From contig DATCHD010000049.1 of NCBI GenBank assembly GCA_036508555.1, forward strand, positions 1 to 44,202: a stretch of 44,202 nt of DNA, given 5' to 3'. The DNA comes from CAINVV01 sp036508555 (GTDB taxonomy: Bacteria; Bacteroidota; Bacteroidia; Bacteroidales; Prolixibacteraceae). The position numbers were made by a program, and so were the translations under genes. Shown here piece after piece: positions 1 through 7,913 of this stretch. The notes under the pieces were generated by a model that saw only the letters and a program-made list of their open reading frames with translations, ran no database searches and had not been told where the DNA came from. Every line of letters starts with the position of its first letter. Position 1 is the stretch's first letter.

Positions 1-2
1 GT

Positions 3-725
3 TATGGCGATATCCCGCTGGCCGATTTAGCCAAGGCCTGCAAGGAAATAGGTATCGAGTCGATCGAGCTTTTGCAGGAGAAAGACTGGGCTACCGTGAA
101 GTCGTTCGGATTGAAATGTGCGGTAGGATACGCGACGGACTGGGGTATTCCGAAAGGGTTCAACAGGATCGAGAACCACGACAAGCTGGTGGCCGATTTC
201 GAGGCGATGATTCCGAAAGCTGCGGCGGCAGGGGTTCTGAATTTGATCTGTTTTTCCGGAAACCGGGAAGGTCAGAATGACCAGGTAGGGATGATGAATT
301 GCGCCAAAGGCTTGCGCCGGATTACGCCCCTGGCCGAAAAGCACGGGGTGACGATTATCATGGAACTGCTTAACAGCTATGGACATAAGGATTATCAGTG
401 CGATAAGACAACCTGGGGAGCGGCGCTCTGTGAGATGGTGGGATCGGACAGGTTCAAGTTGTTGTACGATATCTTCCACATGCAGATTATGGAAGGTAAT
501 GTGATTGACACCATCAGGAAATTCAATAAATATATCGGGCATATTCATACGGGGGGCGTTCCCGGGAGGCATGAACTGGATGAGACACAGGAGCTTTACT
601 ATCCTGCCATCATGAAAGCCATCGTCGATACGGGATACAAGGGTTTCGTCGGACAAGAGTTTGTGCCGTCGAATCCGGATAAGCTGGCGGCGCTGAAGAA
701 ATGCATCCTGATATGTGATGTATAG
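3..725 (+). CDS. Hydroxypyruvate isomerase-like sugar isomerase, 5' truncated by window edge
   Basis: The gene enters from the left edge; the reading frame is open from base 3 (YGDIPLADLAKAC...) and stops with TAG at 723-725, so about 240 C-terminal residues are visible. It looks like a TIM-barrel protein of the AP-endonuclease-2/xylose isomerase-like superfamily. Likely metal ligands are the Glu of IIMELLNS, the Asp of LLYDIFHMQ, the His of GHIHTGGVPGRHE and the Glu of GQEFVPS. The VPGRHEL...QELYYPAI stretch is characteristic of the hydroxypyruvate isomerase (Hyi) branch, which interconverts hydroxypyruvate and tartronate semialdehyde, but many relatives act on other keto sugars. The substrate is therefore open. 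No signal peptide can be judged because the start lies outside the window. Confidence 0.8.
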   Translation, partial: YGDIPLADLAKACKEIGIESIELLQEKDWATVKSFGLKCAVGYATDWGIPKGFNRIENHDKLVADFEAMIPKAAAAGVLNLICFSGNREGQNDQVGMMNCAKGLRRITPLAEKHGVTIIMELLNSYGHKDYQCDKTTWGAALCEMVGSDRFKLLYDIFHMQIMEGNVIDTIRKFNKYIGHIHTGGVPGRHELDETQELYYPAIMKAIVDTGYKGFVGQEFVPSNPDKLAALKKCILICDV

Positions 726-731
726 TGCAAG

Positions 732-855
732 GCCCTTCGACAGGGATCGTTCTCCAACGCTCCAGCGGATTTGCAATCCGCTGGTAAACTTTCCCAACGG
801 ATTGCAAATCCGTTGGAGCGAGTTGTTTTACCGGTCCCTGAGCTTGTCGAAGGGC
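732..855. repeat. Nested composite palindrome (TTGCAA family inside CCTTCGAC family)
   Basis: Outer arms (GCCCTTCGACAGGGA near 732 and TCCCTGAGCTTGTCGAAGGG ending near 854) are inverted relative to each other. Inside them lie two self-complementary units with cores GGATTTGCAATCC (767-779) and GGATTGCAAATCC (799-811), which are themselves inverted copies. The element fills the gap between the isomerase-like gene and the thioredoxin gene and could fold into one long hairpin. No ORF of note overlaps it. Confidence 0.9.
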
Positions 856-919
856 AAACGCTTCGGGACTAATTCGCTTCGGGACAGCAATATTTAATCA
901 TTTATAACAATACAAACAA

Positions 920-2014
920 GTGAAAAAAATACTTTGTTTTTTAGTTCTTGCATTGATCGCAATGGCGTGCGCTCAGGCTCCAAAATTCACAGTTATCGGA
1001 AATATCGCCGGACTTCCCGACGGAACTGTCTACCTGAAACAGCGTGTAGACGGAAATACGGTCAACCTTGATTCTACCAAAAGTGTAGGCGGAAAATTCA
1101 CCCTGAAGGGATCCATTTCATCGCCGGACCAGTGTTCCCTTGTACTGGGAGAGCGGAAACAGGTACCTCTTTTCGTTGAAAACAACGAAATCCAGGTTAC
1201 TGGCAAGAGCGACGACCTGCGAAATATCACCATTACCGGTTCTGCGTCCCAGGATGAGATGAAAGCATTGGATGCAAAAGGCGCCGAATTGAACGTTCAG
1301 ATGAAAGCGTTTTACGAAAAATACAATGAAGCCAAGAAGCAATCCAATCAGGCAGAAATGTCCAAATTTGAAAAGCAAATTGATGCCCTCGACAGTGTTC
1401 AGACCGCGATGATGAAGAATTTTATCACCGGAAATCCAAAGTCCTTTGTTGCGCCTGTTATTCTGCAACGCATTCAATATGGGATGGAAGCCGATGAAAT
1501 CGATGGTTATCTGAAGAAATTATCCCCGGAAGTACTGAAAAGCGCTGGCGCCAAATCCTTGGCAGATCGCGTTACTGTCCTGCAATCAGTTGCTGTCGGC
1601 AAGACTGCCCCTGACTTTACGCAGAATGATTCAATTAATGCTCCGGTGAAATTGTCGGATGTTTATGCCAAATATAAATATACCTTGATTGATTTCTGGG
1701 CCTCCTGGTGCGGACCTTGTCGCGGAGAGAATCCCAATGTCGTGGCCGTCTGGAAAGAATTCAATGCCAAAGGTTTCCATGTGATGGGTGTCTCCTACGA
1801 TACCGATAAGGCTAAATGGTTGAAGGCTGTAGCAACAGATCAACTTACCTGGACGCAGGTTTCCGACCTGAAGGGCTGGAGCAATGCTACCGCGAAAATT
1901 TACGGAATCAATTCTATTCCTGCTAACCTGCTGTTGGATAATACCGGAAAGATCATTGGCAAAAACTTACGCGGCGAGAAGTTGAGAGAAAAGATTACTG
2001 AGTTACTGAAATAA
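920..2014 (+). CDS. DUF4369 / TlpA-like thioredoxin-fold lipoprotein
   Basis: This 364-residue protein starts with GTG at 920 (GTG AAA AAA ATA). It has a hydrophobic signal ending in LIAMAC, consistent with a lipoprotein Cys at residue 17. Residues about 22-120 resemble the DUF4369 beta domain and about 125-200 are helical and charged. Residues about 228-364 form an AhpC/TSA-TlpA thioredoxin fold with the redox pair WCGPC (about residues 263-267) and the cis-Pro region NSIPANLLLD. Bacteroidota carry many such periplasmic thiol-disulfide proteins, thought to reduce or repair extracytoplasmic cysteines or assist cytochrome c maturation. The specific partner cannot be told from sequence. A palindromic repeat follows directly, then the DUF2721 gene on the same strand. 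Confidence 0.87.
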   Translation: MKKILCFLVLALIAMACAQAPKFTVIGNIAGLPDGTVYLKQRVDGNTVNLDSTKSVGGKFTLKGSISSPDQCSLVLGERKQVPLFVENNEIQVTGKSDDLRNITITGSASQDEMKALDAKGAELNVQMKAFYEKYNEAKKQSNQAEMSKFEKQIDALDSVQTAMMKNFITGNPKSFVAPVILQRIQYGMEADEIDGYLKKLSPEVLKSAGAKSLADRVTVLQSVAVGKTAPDFTQNDSINAPVKLSDVYAKYKYTLIDFWASWCGPCRGENPNVVAVWKEFNAKGFHVMGVSYDTDKAKWLKAVATDQLTWTQVSDLKGWSNATAKIYGINSIPANLLLDNTGKIIGKNLRGEKLREKITELLK

Positions 2015-2026
2015 ACGAATATAGTT

Positions 2027-2050
2027 GGGGCAGATTGCAAATCTGCCCCA
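2027..2050. repeat. TTGCAA-family palindrome
   Basis: The arms GGGGCAGATT and AATCTGCCCC flank the common TTGCAA centre (the core here is AGATTGCAAATCT). The copy lies between the thioredoxin-like gene and the DUF2721 gene. Its flanks differ from other copies in the window but stay complementary. Confidence 0.9.
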
Positions 2051-2078
2051 GCGGCGAAAAAATTGCTAATTTGCTGAA

Positions 2079-2477
2079 ATGAAAGAATTTACCTTAACGA
2101 CACCTGCACTGTTATTTTCTGCAATTTCCCTGATTTTGTTGGCTTATACCAACCGGTTTCTTGGATATGCGGCGTTGATCAGGGATTTGCATGCCAAATT
2201 TCAAATCAATAAAGATGAAATACTTCTTCCGCAGATTGCAAATCTGCGCAGGCGGCTCTACCTGACGAAAAATATGCAGATTTTTGGGGTCAGCAGCCTG
2301 TTTTTGTGCGTATTAACGATGTTTCTGATCTATACAGGCTACCAGGATCCGGCATTTTGGGTATTTGGGTTGTCTTTGCTTTTGTTGATTATTTCGCTTG
2401 GGCTTTCGATCCTCGAAATTCAGATTTCAGTGAAAGCGCTCGATTTGCATCTTAGCACCATGGAAGGCAAAAAATGA
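2079..2477 (+). CDS. DUF2721 family membrane protein
   Basis: This is a 132-residue protein of the DUF2721 family, recognised from LTTPALLFSAISLILLAYTN at the N terminus and the basic segment NLRRRLYLTKN. Three hydrophobic spans are visible, at about residues 8-26, 67-87 and 91-112. The function of the family is unknown. The stop overlaps the start of the next gene in an ATGA arrangement at 2474-2477, implying translational coupling with the MFS transporter. Oddly, bases 2231-2247 within the gene are a perfect 17-base palindrome identical to the core of the intergenic repeat at 2027-2050; it encodes part of PQIANLRRR. Confidence 0.83.
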   Translation: MKEFTLTTPALLFSAISLILLAYTNRFLGYAALIRDLHAKFQINKDEILLPQIANLRRRLYLTKNMQIFGVSSLFLCVLTMFLIYTGYQDPAFWVFGLSLLLLIISLGLSILEIQISVKALDLHLSTMEGKK

Positions 2478-3721
2478 AAAAGGAAAACTACCAAAAAATT
2501 TATCCTTGGGTGGTGGTGGGGCTTCTGTGGATGGTTGCCCTGCTGAATTACATGGACCGCCAGATGCTTTCAACTATGAAAGTGGCGATGATGGGCGATA
2601 TCCACGAATTGGAAAAGGCCGAAAATTTCGGGCGGCTGATGGCCATTTTCCTCTGGATCTATGCCCTAATGAGTCCGATGGCCGGACTGATTGCCGACCG
2701 CGTAAACCGGAAATGGCTCATCGTGGGAAGTCTGGCCGTCTGGTCGGGAGTGACCATGGCCATGGGATATTCAACTACGTTTAACCAGTTGTACGCGCTG
2801 CGTGCCCTAATGGGGATCAGTGAAGCGTTGTATATCCCGGCAGGATTGGCTTTGATTGCCGATTACCACAAGGGATCGACCCGTTCGCTGGCGGTGGGAA
2901 TTCACCTTTCTGGCCTTTACCTTGGTCAGGCGTTGGGTGGCTTTGGTGCTACTGTCGCGCACTCCTACTCCTGGCAACAGGCATTCCACCTGTTTGGTTT
3001 GGTTGGAATCTGTTACAGTTTGGTGCTGGTATTCTTCCTGAAGGATATTCGGATCCAAATTCCTGCCTCTAAAAAATCAACATTTGCAGATGGTTTAAAA
3101 TCGGTCAGGGATAGTCTCGGTATTATCATTGGCAATATGAGTTTTTGGGTGGTTCTTTTCTATTTTACCGCACCCAGTTTCCCCGGATGGGCTGTCAAAA
3201 GCTGGATGCCGACACTTTTTTCCTCGACACTGGGCATTGATATGTCGATCGCCGGACCCATGGCGACGATCACGATTGCGGGTTCTTCCCTGATAAGTGT
3301 TATACTGGGCGGTATGATGGCCGACCGTTGGATGGATGTGAATATCAAGGGCAGAATCTATACGGGGGTAATTGGTCTGAGCATGATGGTTCCTGCTTTG
3401 GTGTTTCTTGGATATGGAACCGGATATTTTGGCATCATCGGAGGTGCCGTTCTTTTTGGTTTAGGCTTCGGAATGTTTGACGCCAACAGCATGCCAATTC
3501 TCTGCCAGTTTGTTTCACCGCGTCATAGGGCAGCCGCTTATGGCTTGATGAACATGGCAGGGATCTCTGCGGGTGCAGTGATTACTGTTGTGCTTGGAAA
3601 ATCTACCGATGCCGGTAGCCTGGGACACGATGTGGCATTGCTGGCCATACCGGTCGTCATGGCAATAGTTTTGCAATTGACAGTTTTAAAACCCAAATTT
3701 GCGGATAAGACAGAAGATTAG
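2474..3721 (+). CDS. Major facilitator superfamily transporter
   Basis: A 415-residue MFS permease with about 12 transmembrane segments. The N-terminal signature NYMDRQMLSTM and the loop 2-3 motif GLIADRVNRKWLIVGSLAVWS fit the anion:cation symporter or sugar-acid-like branch, whose members import organic or sugar acids with protons. The second-half loop (GGMMADRWMDVNIKGRIY) repeats the pattern. The substrate cannot be inferred. The start ATG overlaps the stop of the DUF2721 gene by four bases, so the two are probably one transcript and possibly one functional unit. Confidence 0.88.
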   Translation: MKKENYQKIYPWVVVGLLWMVALLNYMDRQMLSTMKVAMMGDIHELEKAENFGRLMAIFLWIYALMSPMAGLIADRVNRKWLIVGSLAVWSGVTMAMGYSTTFNQLYALRALMGISEALYIPAGLALIADYHKGSTRSLAVGIHLSGLYLGQALGGFGATVAHSYSWQQAFHLFGLVGICYSLVLVFFLKDIRIQIPASKKSTFADGLKSVRDSLGIIIGNMSFWVVLFYFTAPSFPGWAVKSWMPTLFSSTLGIDMSIAGPMATITIAGSSLISVILGGMMADRWMDVNIKGRIYTGVIGLSMMVPALVFLGYGTGYFGIIGGAVLFGLGFGMFDANSMPILCQFVSPRHRAAAYGLMNMAGISAGAVITVVLGKSTDAGSLGHDVALLAIPVVMAIVLQLTVLKPKFADKTED

Positions 3722-3781
3722 AAAAAGAAATTTTGGATTTTGGAATTTCGATTTTGGATTAGAACTTGCTGAGAGCCCTTC

Positions 3782-3826
3782 AAACTTTTCAAACTTTTCA
3801 AACTTTTCAAACATTTCAAACAATTT
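3782..3826 (+). repeat. 9-base tandem repeat AAACTTTTC upstream of SGNH hydrolase
   Basis: Three exact copies of AAACTTTTC (3782-3808) are followed by two degenerate copies (AAACATTTC, AAACAATTT). The block sits 14-58 bases upstream of the chosen start of the hydrolase gene. Because the unit is 9 bases, the block keeps the upstream frame open and would encode repeated Phe-Ser-Asn if translated. Confidence 0.85.
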
Positions 3827-3839
3827 AAACTTCCCCGCC

Positions 3840-4493
3840 ATGCGTTACCTTATTTCAATTGTATTTCTATTTATTTCACTTTGTTCTTTTTCCCAGGTTT
3901 CCAAATTCGGAACCTATTACGATCAGCGAAAATCCCTTTTCGAAATCCTTCCGGATACGAAGAATGAGATCATCTTTTTGGGGAACAGCATTACAGACGG
4001 ATCGGAATGGAGTGAATTGCTGGGAAATCCGCGTGCCAAAAATAGGGGTATCAGTGGCGACACCAGCGAGGGTGTACTCTTCCGTTTGTACCAGGTGACC
4101 CGTGTCCAGCCTGCAAAAGTCTTTTTGCTGATCGGCATCAATGACCTTTCCAAAAACATCTCTCCCGATACGGTCTACGTCAATATTTGCAAAATCGTCT
4201 CAACCATTCGCACAAAATCTCCGAAGACGAAGGTCTATGTGCAGAGTATTTTGCCAGTGAACAATACTTTCAAAACCTTTGCAAGTCATACAAGCCGGAC
4301 TCCCCAGGTGAAAGATCTCAACGAACGCCTCAGGACTATTTGTCCCAGACTGGGTGCCACCTACGTGGATCTGTTCCGTGAACTGAAAAATCCAAACGAC
4401 GATCTGCTCAATCCAATGTACACCAACGATGGATTACACCTTTTGGGCGAAGGGTACAAGGCATGGCTACGAGTTATCCAAAAGTACTTGTAA
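3840..4493 (+). CDS. Secreted SGNH/GDSL-type esterase or acylhydrolase
   Basis: This is 217 residues from the ATG at 3840, chosen because it opens a clean signal peptide (MRYLISIVFLFISLCSFSQ). The frame stays open upstream to 3699, but that extension is low-complexity and overlaps the MFS gene. SGNH blocks are visible: block I FLGNSITDG (nucleophile Ser about residue 50), block II Gly in GISGDTSEGV, block III Asn in IGINDLS, and block V Asp/His in NDGLHLLGEGY. The family hydrolyses ester bonds, often acetyl groups on carbohydrates, outside the cytoplasm. Relatives with GNSITDG and GDT motifs are common in Bacteroidota polysaccharide metabolism, but no polysaccharide-utilisation genes are nearby. 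Confidence 0.87.
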   Translation: MRYLISIVFLFISLCSFSQVSKFGTYYDQRKSLFEILPDTKNEIIFLGNSITDGSEWSELLGNPRAKNRGISGDTSEGVLFRLYQVTRVQPAKVFLLIGINDLSKNISPDTVYVNICKIVSTIRTKSPKTKVYVQSILPVNNTFKTFASHTSRTPQVKDLNERLRTICPRLGATYVDLFRELKNPNDDLLNPMYTNDGLHLLGEGYKAWLRVIQKYL

Positions 4494-4502
4494 TATCCCG
4501 GA

Positions 4503-4558
4503 CCTTGAGCCTGTCGAAGGGCCTTGCGGCCGGGGAGGCCCTTCGACTGCGCTCAGGG
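4503..4558. repeat. CCTTCGAC-family inverted repeat between convergent genes
   Basis: Arms CTTGAGCCTGTCGAAGGGCC (4504-4523) and GGCCCTTCGACTGCGCTCA (from 4537) form an imperfect hairpin. It separates the 3' ends of the SGNH hydrolase (+) and leuB (-), so it may also end transcription from both sides, although there is no T-run. Confidence 0.85.
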
Positions 4559-4567
4559 ACCGCAAGC

Positions 4568-5638
4568 TCAGTTCTCAATGTAGTTAACGATCCAATCGCC
4601 TACGGCAGAGGTTGAGAGCGCTTTGGACTTGTCTTCCGTCAGATCCTCTGTAACGGCGCCGGCTTCCAGAGAAGCTTCTATGGCTTTCCTGATAAGGGCA
4701 GCTTCATCGTTTAGGTTGAAGGCGTATTCGAACATCATGGCAGCAGAAAGTATTGTAGCACAAGGATTTGCAATGTTTTTTCCAGCTGCCTGAGGATAAG
4801 ATCCGTGGATCGGTTCGAACACCGAAGTATGAATTCCAATGGACGCAGAAGGCAGCATGCCCAATGAACCCGCAATGACACTGGCTTCGTCGGTCAGGAT
4901 ATCCCCAAACAAATTTTCAGTCACCATCACATCGAATCGTTTTGGCCATTGGATGATCTGCATGGCGGCATTGTCGACGAACATGTAATCCACGACAACT
5001 TCAGGGTACTGAGGTTCCATCTCCTTGGATATTTGCCTCCAAAGTCGGGAAGTCGCCAAAACATTGGCCTTGTCGACCACTGTGAGCCGTTTTTTGCGTT
5101 TCATGGCAAATTCGAAAGCGAGCTTCAGGATCCGCTCTACCTCCATGCGGGTGTAGATGCAGGTGTCGTAGGCGGTATCGCCGTTTTCGCTACGCCCCTG
5201 CGGCTGACCGAAATAGAGTCCGCCGGTGAGTTCGCGGATGGCCACAAAATCGACTCCATCGATGCGCTCAGTCTTGAGGGGCGACTTATCCAACAGGGAA
5301 GGAAAAATGATCAGCGGACGGATGTTGGCGTATAGTCCCAATTTTTTGCGCATGGCCAGCAGTCCTTGCTCCGGACGCACTTTGGCGGAAGGATCGTTGT
5401 CGAAGCGCGGATGACCGATGGCCCCAAAGAGAACGGCGTCCGATTGCATGCAAAGTTCGTGGGTTTCGTCGGGATAAGGATTACCTGTGGCATCAATGGC
5501 TACGGCTCCCACCAGGGCTTCTTTGGTGTGCAGTTCGTGACCGAATTTCTTCGCGATTGCTTCGGTCACTCTCAGTGCTTGTTTAACGATTTCCGGACCG
5601 ATTCCGTCTCCGGCCAAAACAGCAATGTTTAAATTCAT
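4568..5638 (-). CDS. leuB: 3-isopropylmalate dehydrogenase
   Basis: This 356-residue protein oxidises and decarboxylates 3-isopropylmalate to 4-methyl-2-oxopentanoate with NAD in leucine synthesis. It probably also acts on 3-methylmalate if a citramalate route operates. The N terminus LAGDGIGPEIVKQALRV, the substrate-binding arginines in the MRKKLGLYANIRPL region, the DKANVL lysine-aspartate motif and the metal and nucleotide loop VTENLFGDILTDEASVIAGSLGMLPSAS are all present. The NAD-site segment GSYPQAAGKNIANPCATILSAAMM is intact. It is the last gene of the nine-gene operon, 63 bases after the LeuA-like gene, and ends at a palindromic repeat. Confidence 0.96.
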   Translation of the reverse strand: MNLNIAVLAGDGIGPEIVKQALRVTEAIAKKFGHELHTKEALVGAVAIDATGNPYPDETHELCMQSDAVLFGAIGHPRFDNDPSAKVRPEQGLLAMRKKLGLYANIRPLIIFPSLLDKSPLKTERIDGVDFVAIRELTGGLYFGQPQGRSENGDTAYDTCIYTRMEVERILKLAFEFAMKRKKRLTVVDKANVLATSRLWRQISKEMEPQYPEVVVDYMFVDNAAMQIIQWPKRFDVMVTENLFGDILTDEASVIAGSLGMLPSASIGIHTSVFEPIHGSYPQAAGKNIANPCATILSAAMMFEYAFNLNDEAALIRKAIEASLEAGAVTEDLTEDKSKALSTSAVGDWIVNYIEN

Positions 5639-5658
5639 AGGTTTGAAATTTATTGAGT

Positions 5659-5683
5659 CATCCCTCGTTTCAAACGAGGGATA
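5659..5683. repeat. CCCTCGTT-family palindrome in the cimA-like/leuB gap
   Basis: A perfect palindrome with arms ATCCCTCGTTT and AAACGAGGGAT and centre C. It occupies most of the 63-base space between the two genes. Confidence 0.9.
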
Positions 5684-5701
5684 GCGAGGTGTTTGAAATG
5701 T

Positions 5702-7213
5702 TTAAATAATATTCAGCATTTTAATGGTTGCCTTAATCGCGGCTGCAGTCTGATCGGGATCCAGTCCGCGGGTCTTAAACTCGCGGCCATCTATCGCCCA
5801 GGTAATCAGCGTCTCTACCAAAGCGTCCGTTCTTCCTCCCGGAGGAATGGTGACGGTATAGTTGACAAGGACGGGCAATTGTTTGTGCAGCTTGTGATAG
5901 ATCTTATGAAGTGCATTCATAAAGGCATCGTATTGACCATCACCAGACCCGGCCTCTTCGTACAACTCCCCATTCATTTCGATGCAGACAGTTGCCATGG
6001 GCCTCAATCCCAGCGCATGGGAGATTGCGTAGTTCCGGAGAGTGATTCTTTCAAAAATAGACTCACTTTTCAATATATCGGACAAGATATAAGGTAAATC
6101 CTCCGAAGTGACGGATTCTTTCTTGTCGGCCAGCTCAATCACTTTGTCGGTCACCCGTTTCAGGTTTTCAGGGTCAAGCCGTATGCCCATCTCCTCGAGA
6201 TTTTTAGCGATATTGGCTTTGCCGGATGTTTTTCCAAGTGCATACTTCCGGGTACGGCCGAAGCGCTCTGGCAGTAAATCGTTGTAATAGAGATTGTCCT
6301 TATTATCGCCATCAGCATGAATACCACTGCATTGGGTGAAGACATTCTCTCCAATAATCGGTTTGTTACTGGAAATCCGGATTCCCGAGAAGGTCTCAAC
6401 CAGGTGACTTACCATGTTGAGCTTGTGCTCGTTGATGGAGTTGGACATCTTCAGGTGATCGTTCAACAGTGCGACAACACTGGAAAGTGGCGCATTGCCT
6501 GCCCGCTCTCCCAATCCGTTGATGGTGGTATGGATCGTCCTGATTCCGGCACGTATCGCAGCATCGACATTGGCGACCGACAAATCATAGTCATTGTGCG
6601 CATGGAAATCAAAAAGAAGCGTCGGAAAATTGCGAATCATGGTCGTACAGAACTGATAAGTCTCTGTGGGATTGAGAATTCCCAATGTGTCGGGAAGCAT
6701 CATCCGCTTGATCGGTTCATTTTTGAGACCTTCGAGCATAAAATTAACATACTCAGGCGAATTGCGCATACCGTTGGACCAGTCCTCGAGGTACAGGTTG
6801 ACAGCAATATTCATGGATTGCGCGGTGGCAATCGATTTTTTGATATCGGCCAGGTGCTGCTCAGGACTCTTCTTGAGCTGTTGCGTGACATGCCTGAGCG
6901 ATCCTTTACCAAGAAGGTTGATGACTTTTCCTCCGGCTTTCGCGATCCATTCGAGGGAAGTCATGCCGTCGACGAAGCCCAGGATCTCAATTCTATCATG
7001 GAATACCGTGCCGTTGGCCCATTCCATAATCTTTTTGGCGCCGAGCATCTCGCCGTCAGAAACCCTGGCCGAGGCTATCTCAAGAAAATCCACCTTGACC
7101 TCTTCCAGTAGTATCTTGGCGATGTTCAGCTTTTCGGAATCTGAAAAGGACACACCGGAGGTCTGTTCGCCATCCCTCAGCGTCGTATCCATGATGTAAA
7201 TTTTATCCTTCAT
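5702..7213 (-). CDS. LeuA-family synthase, probably (R)-citramalate synthase type
   Basis: This 503-residue protein belongs to the homocitrate/isopropylmalate/citramalate synthase family. The HMGL-like TIM barrel begins MDTTLRDGEQTSGVSFSDSEK, the metal-site His pair lies in LLFDFHAHNDYD, and NGLGERAGNAPL is conserved. A LeuA-type regulatory domain occupies about residues 370-500. It differs clearly from the second LeuA at 9414-10937. Position and divergence match the second LeuA homologue found between leuB and leuD in Bacteroides. I infer condensation of pyruvate with acetyl-CoA to citramalate, feeding 2-oxobutyrate and hence isoleucine through LeuCDB. Alternatives are another 2-isopropylmalate synthase or a homocitrate-like activity. 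Its ATG overlaps the leuD stop (ATGA, 7210-7213). Confidence 0.82.
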   Translation of the reverse strand: MKDKIYIMDTTLRDGEQTSGVSFSDSEKLNIAKILLEEVKVDFLEIASARVSDGEMLGAKKIMEWANGTVFHDRIEILGFVDGMTSLEWIAKAGGKVINLLGKGSLRHVTQQLKKSPEQHLADIKKSIATAQSMNIAVNLYLEDWSNGMRNSPEYVNFMLEGLKNEPIKRMMLPDTLGILNPTETYQFCTTMIRNFPTLLFDFHAHNDYDLSVANVDAAIRAGIRTIHTTINGLGERAGNAPLSSVVALLNDHLKMSNSINEHKLNMVSHLVETFSGIRISSNKPIIGENVFTQCSGIHADGDNKDNLYYNDLLPERFGRTRKYALGKTSGKANIAKNLEEMGIRLDPENLKRVTDKVIELADKKESVTSEDLPYILSDILKSESIFERITLRNYAISHALGLRPMATVCIEMNGELYEEAGSGDGQYDAFMNALHKIYHKLHKQLPVLVNYTVTIPPGGRTDALVETLITWAIDGREFKTRGLDPDQTAAAIKATIKMLNII

Positions 7214-7806
7214 CGAAATTGTTCGTTTAATTCAAAGGCTTCAATCTCCTTTTTGAGACTGAGCAGATAGTCGATGTCGTCGTACCCTTTCAGCAGACAC
7301 TCTTTCTTATATGGGTTGATATCGAAAACGAATTCTGAAGACCGGCTTACGTTGCGGATGGTCTGTTTTTCCAGATCTACTTCGAAAGCGGCCTTTGGAT
7401 TCTGTTCGATGGTCTCGAACATTTCGGAAAGAAAATCTTCGGAAACCTGGATGGGCAATAATCCGTTGTTGAGCACGTTGCCCTTGAAAATGTCGGCAAA
7501 GAAGCTGGAAACAACAACCCTGAAGCCATAGTCATAAACAGACCAGGCGGCGTGCTCGCGGCTTGAACCGCTGCCGAAATTCTTTCCTGCTACCAGGATT
7601 GTCCCTGTATATTTTGGATTGTTCAGGACGAAATCCGCATTTGGGGTGCCGTCTTTTTTATACCGCCAGTCGCGGAACAAGTTGTCGCCAAAGCCTTTAC
7701 GCTCAACGGCCTTCAAAAATCTGGCGGGAATGATTTGATCAGTATCCACATTCTCGATCGGAAGCGGAACTGCTGAACTCACTATTTTGGTAAATTTTTC
7801 TATCAT
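7210..7806 (-). CDS. leuD: 3-isopropylmalate dehydratase small subunit
   Basis: A 198-residue subunit of isopropylmalate isomerase, which with LeuC converts 2- to 3-isopropylmalate. Aconitase swivel-domain signatures are visible: VDTDQIIPARFLK, the substrate-loop motif GKNFGSGSSREHAAW, and VVVSSFFADIFKGNVLNNGLLPI. The start is placed at the ATG at 7806 (MIEKFTKIVSS). The frame stays open 12 codons further upstream, but those codons run into the palindromic repeat at 7824-7887 and would encode repeat-derived sequence. The gene ends in a 4-base overlap with the LeuA-like gene. Confidence 0.95.
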   Translation of the reverse strand: MIEKFTKIVSSAVPLPIENVDTDQIIPARFLKAVERKGFGDNLFRDWRYKKDGTPNADFVLNNPKYTGTILVAGKNFGSGSSREHAAWSVYDYGFRVVVSSFFADIFKGNVLNNGLLPIQVSEDFLSEMFETIEQNPKAAFEVDLEKQTIRNVSRSSEFVFDINPYKKECLLKGYDDIDYLLSLKKEIEAFELNEQFR

Positions 7807-7823
7807 AACATTATTTTTTTCCC

Positions 7824-7887
7824 CGCTCCAGTGGATTTGCAATCCGCTGGCAATCTTTTACCAACGGATTGCAAATCCACTGGAGCG
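7824..7887. repeat. TTGCAA-family double palindrome in the leuC/leuD gap
   Basis: Perfect 17-base inverted arms CGCTCCAGTGGATTTGC (7824-7840) and GCAAATCCACTGGAGCG (7871-7887) enclose a second pair, so each arm is itself near-palindromic. The element fills the leuC-leuD intercistronic space and could fold in the transcript. Confidence 0.92.
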
Positions 7888-7913
7888 AGGTTTCCCAATT
7901 TTCACATTATTTT

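Noticed and set aside
27..797. 256-codon minus-strand ORF opposite the isomerase-like gene
   Set aside because: Shadow of a coding strand with recognisable metal-ligand motifs, and it also runs through the palindromic repeat.
3699..3839. Extended N terminus of the SGNH hydrolase
   Set aside because: It overlaps the MFS gene, is low-complexity, and would hide the signal peptide that starts at 3840.
6317..7111. 264-codon plus-strand ORF opposite the LeuA-like gene
   Set aside because: No recognisable domain; the opposite strand encodes a clear LeuA-family enzyme.
7807..7842. Upstream-extended start of leuD
   Set aside because: The extra 12 codons come from the TTGCAA repeat; family alignments as I know them start at MIEKF.
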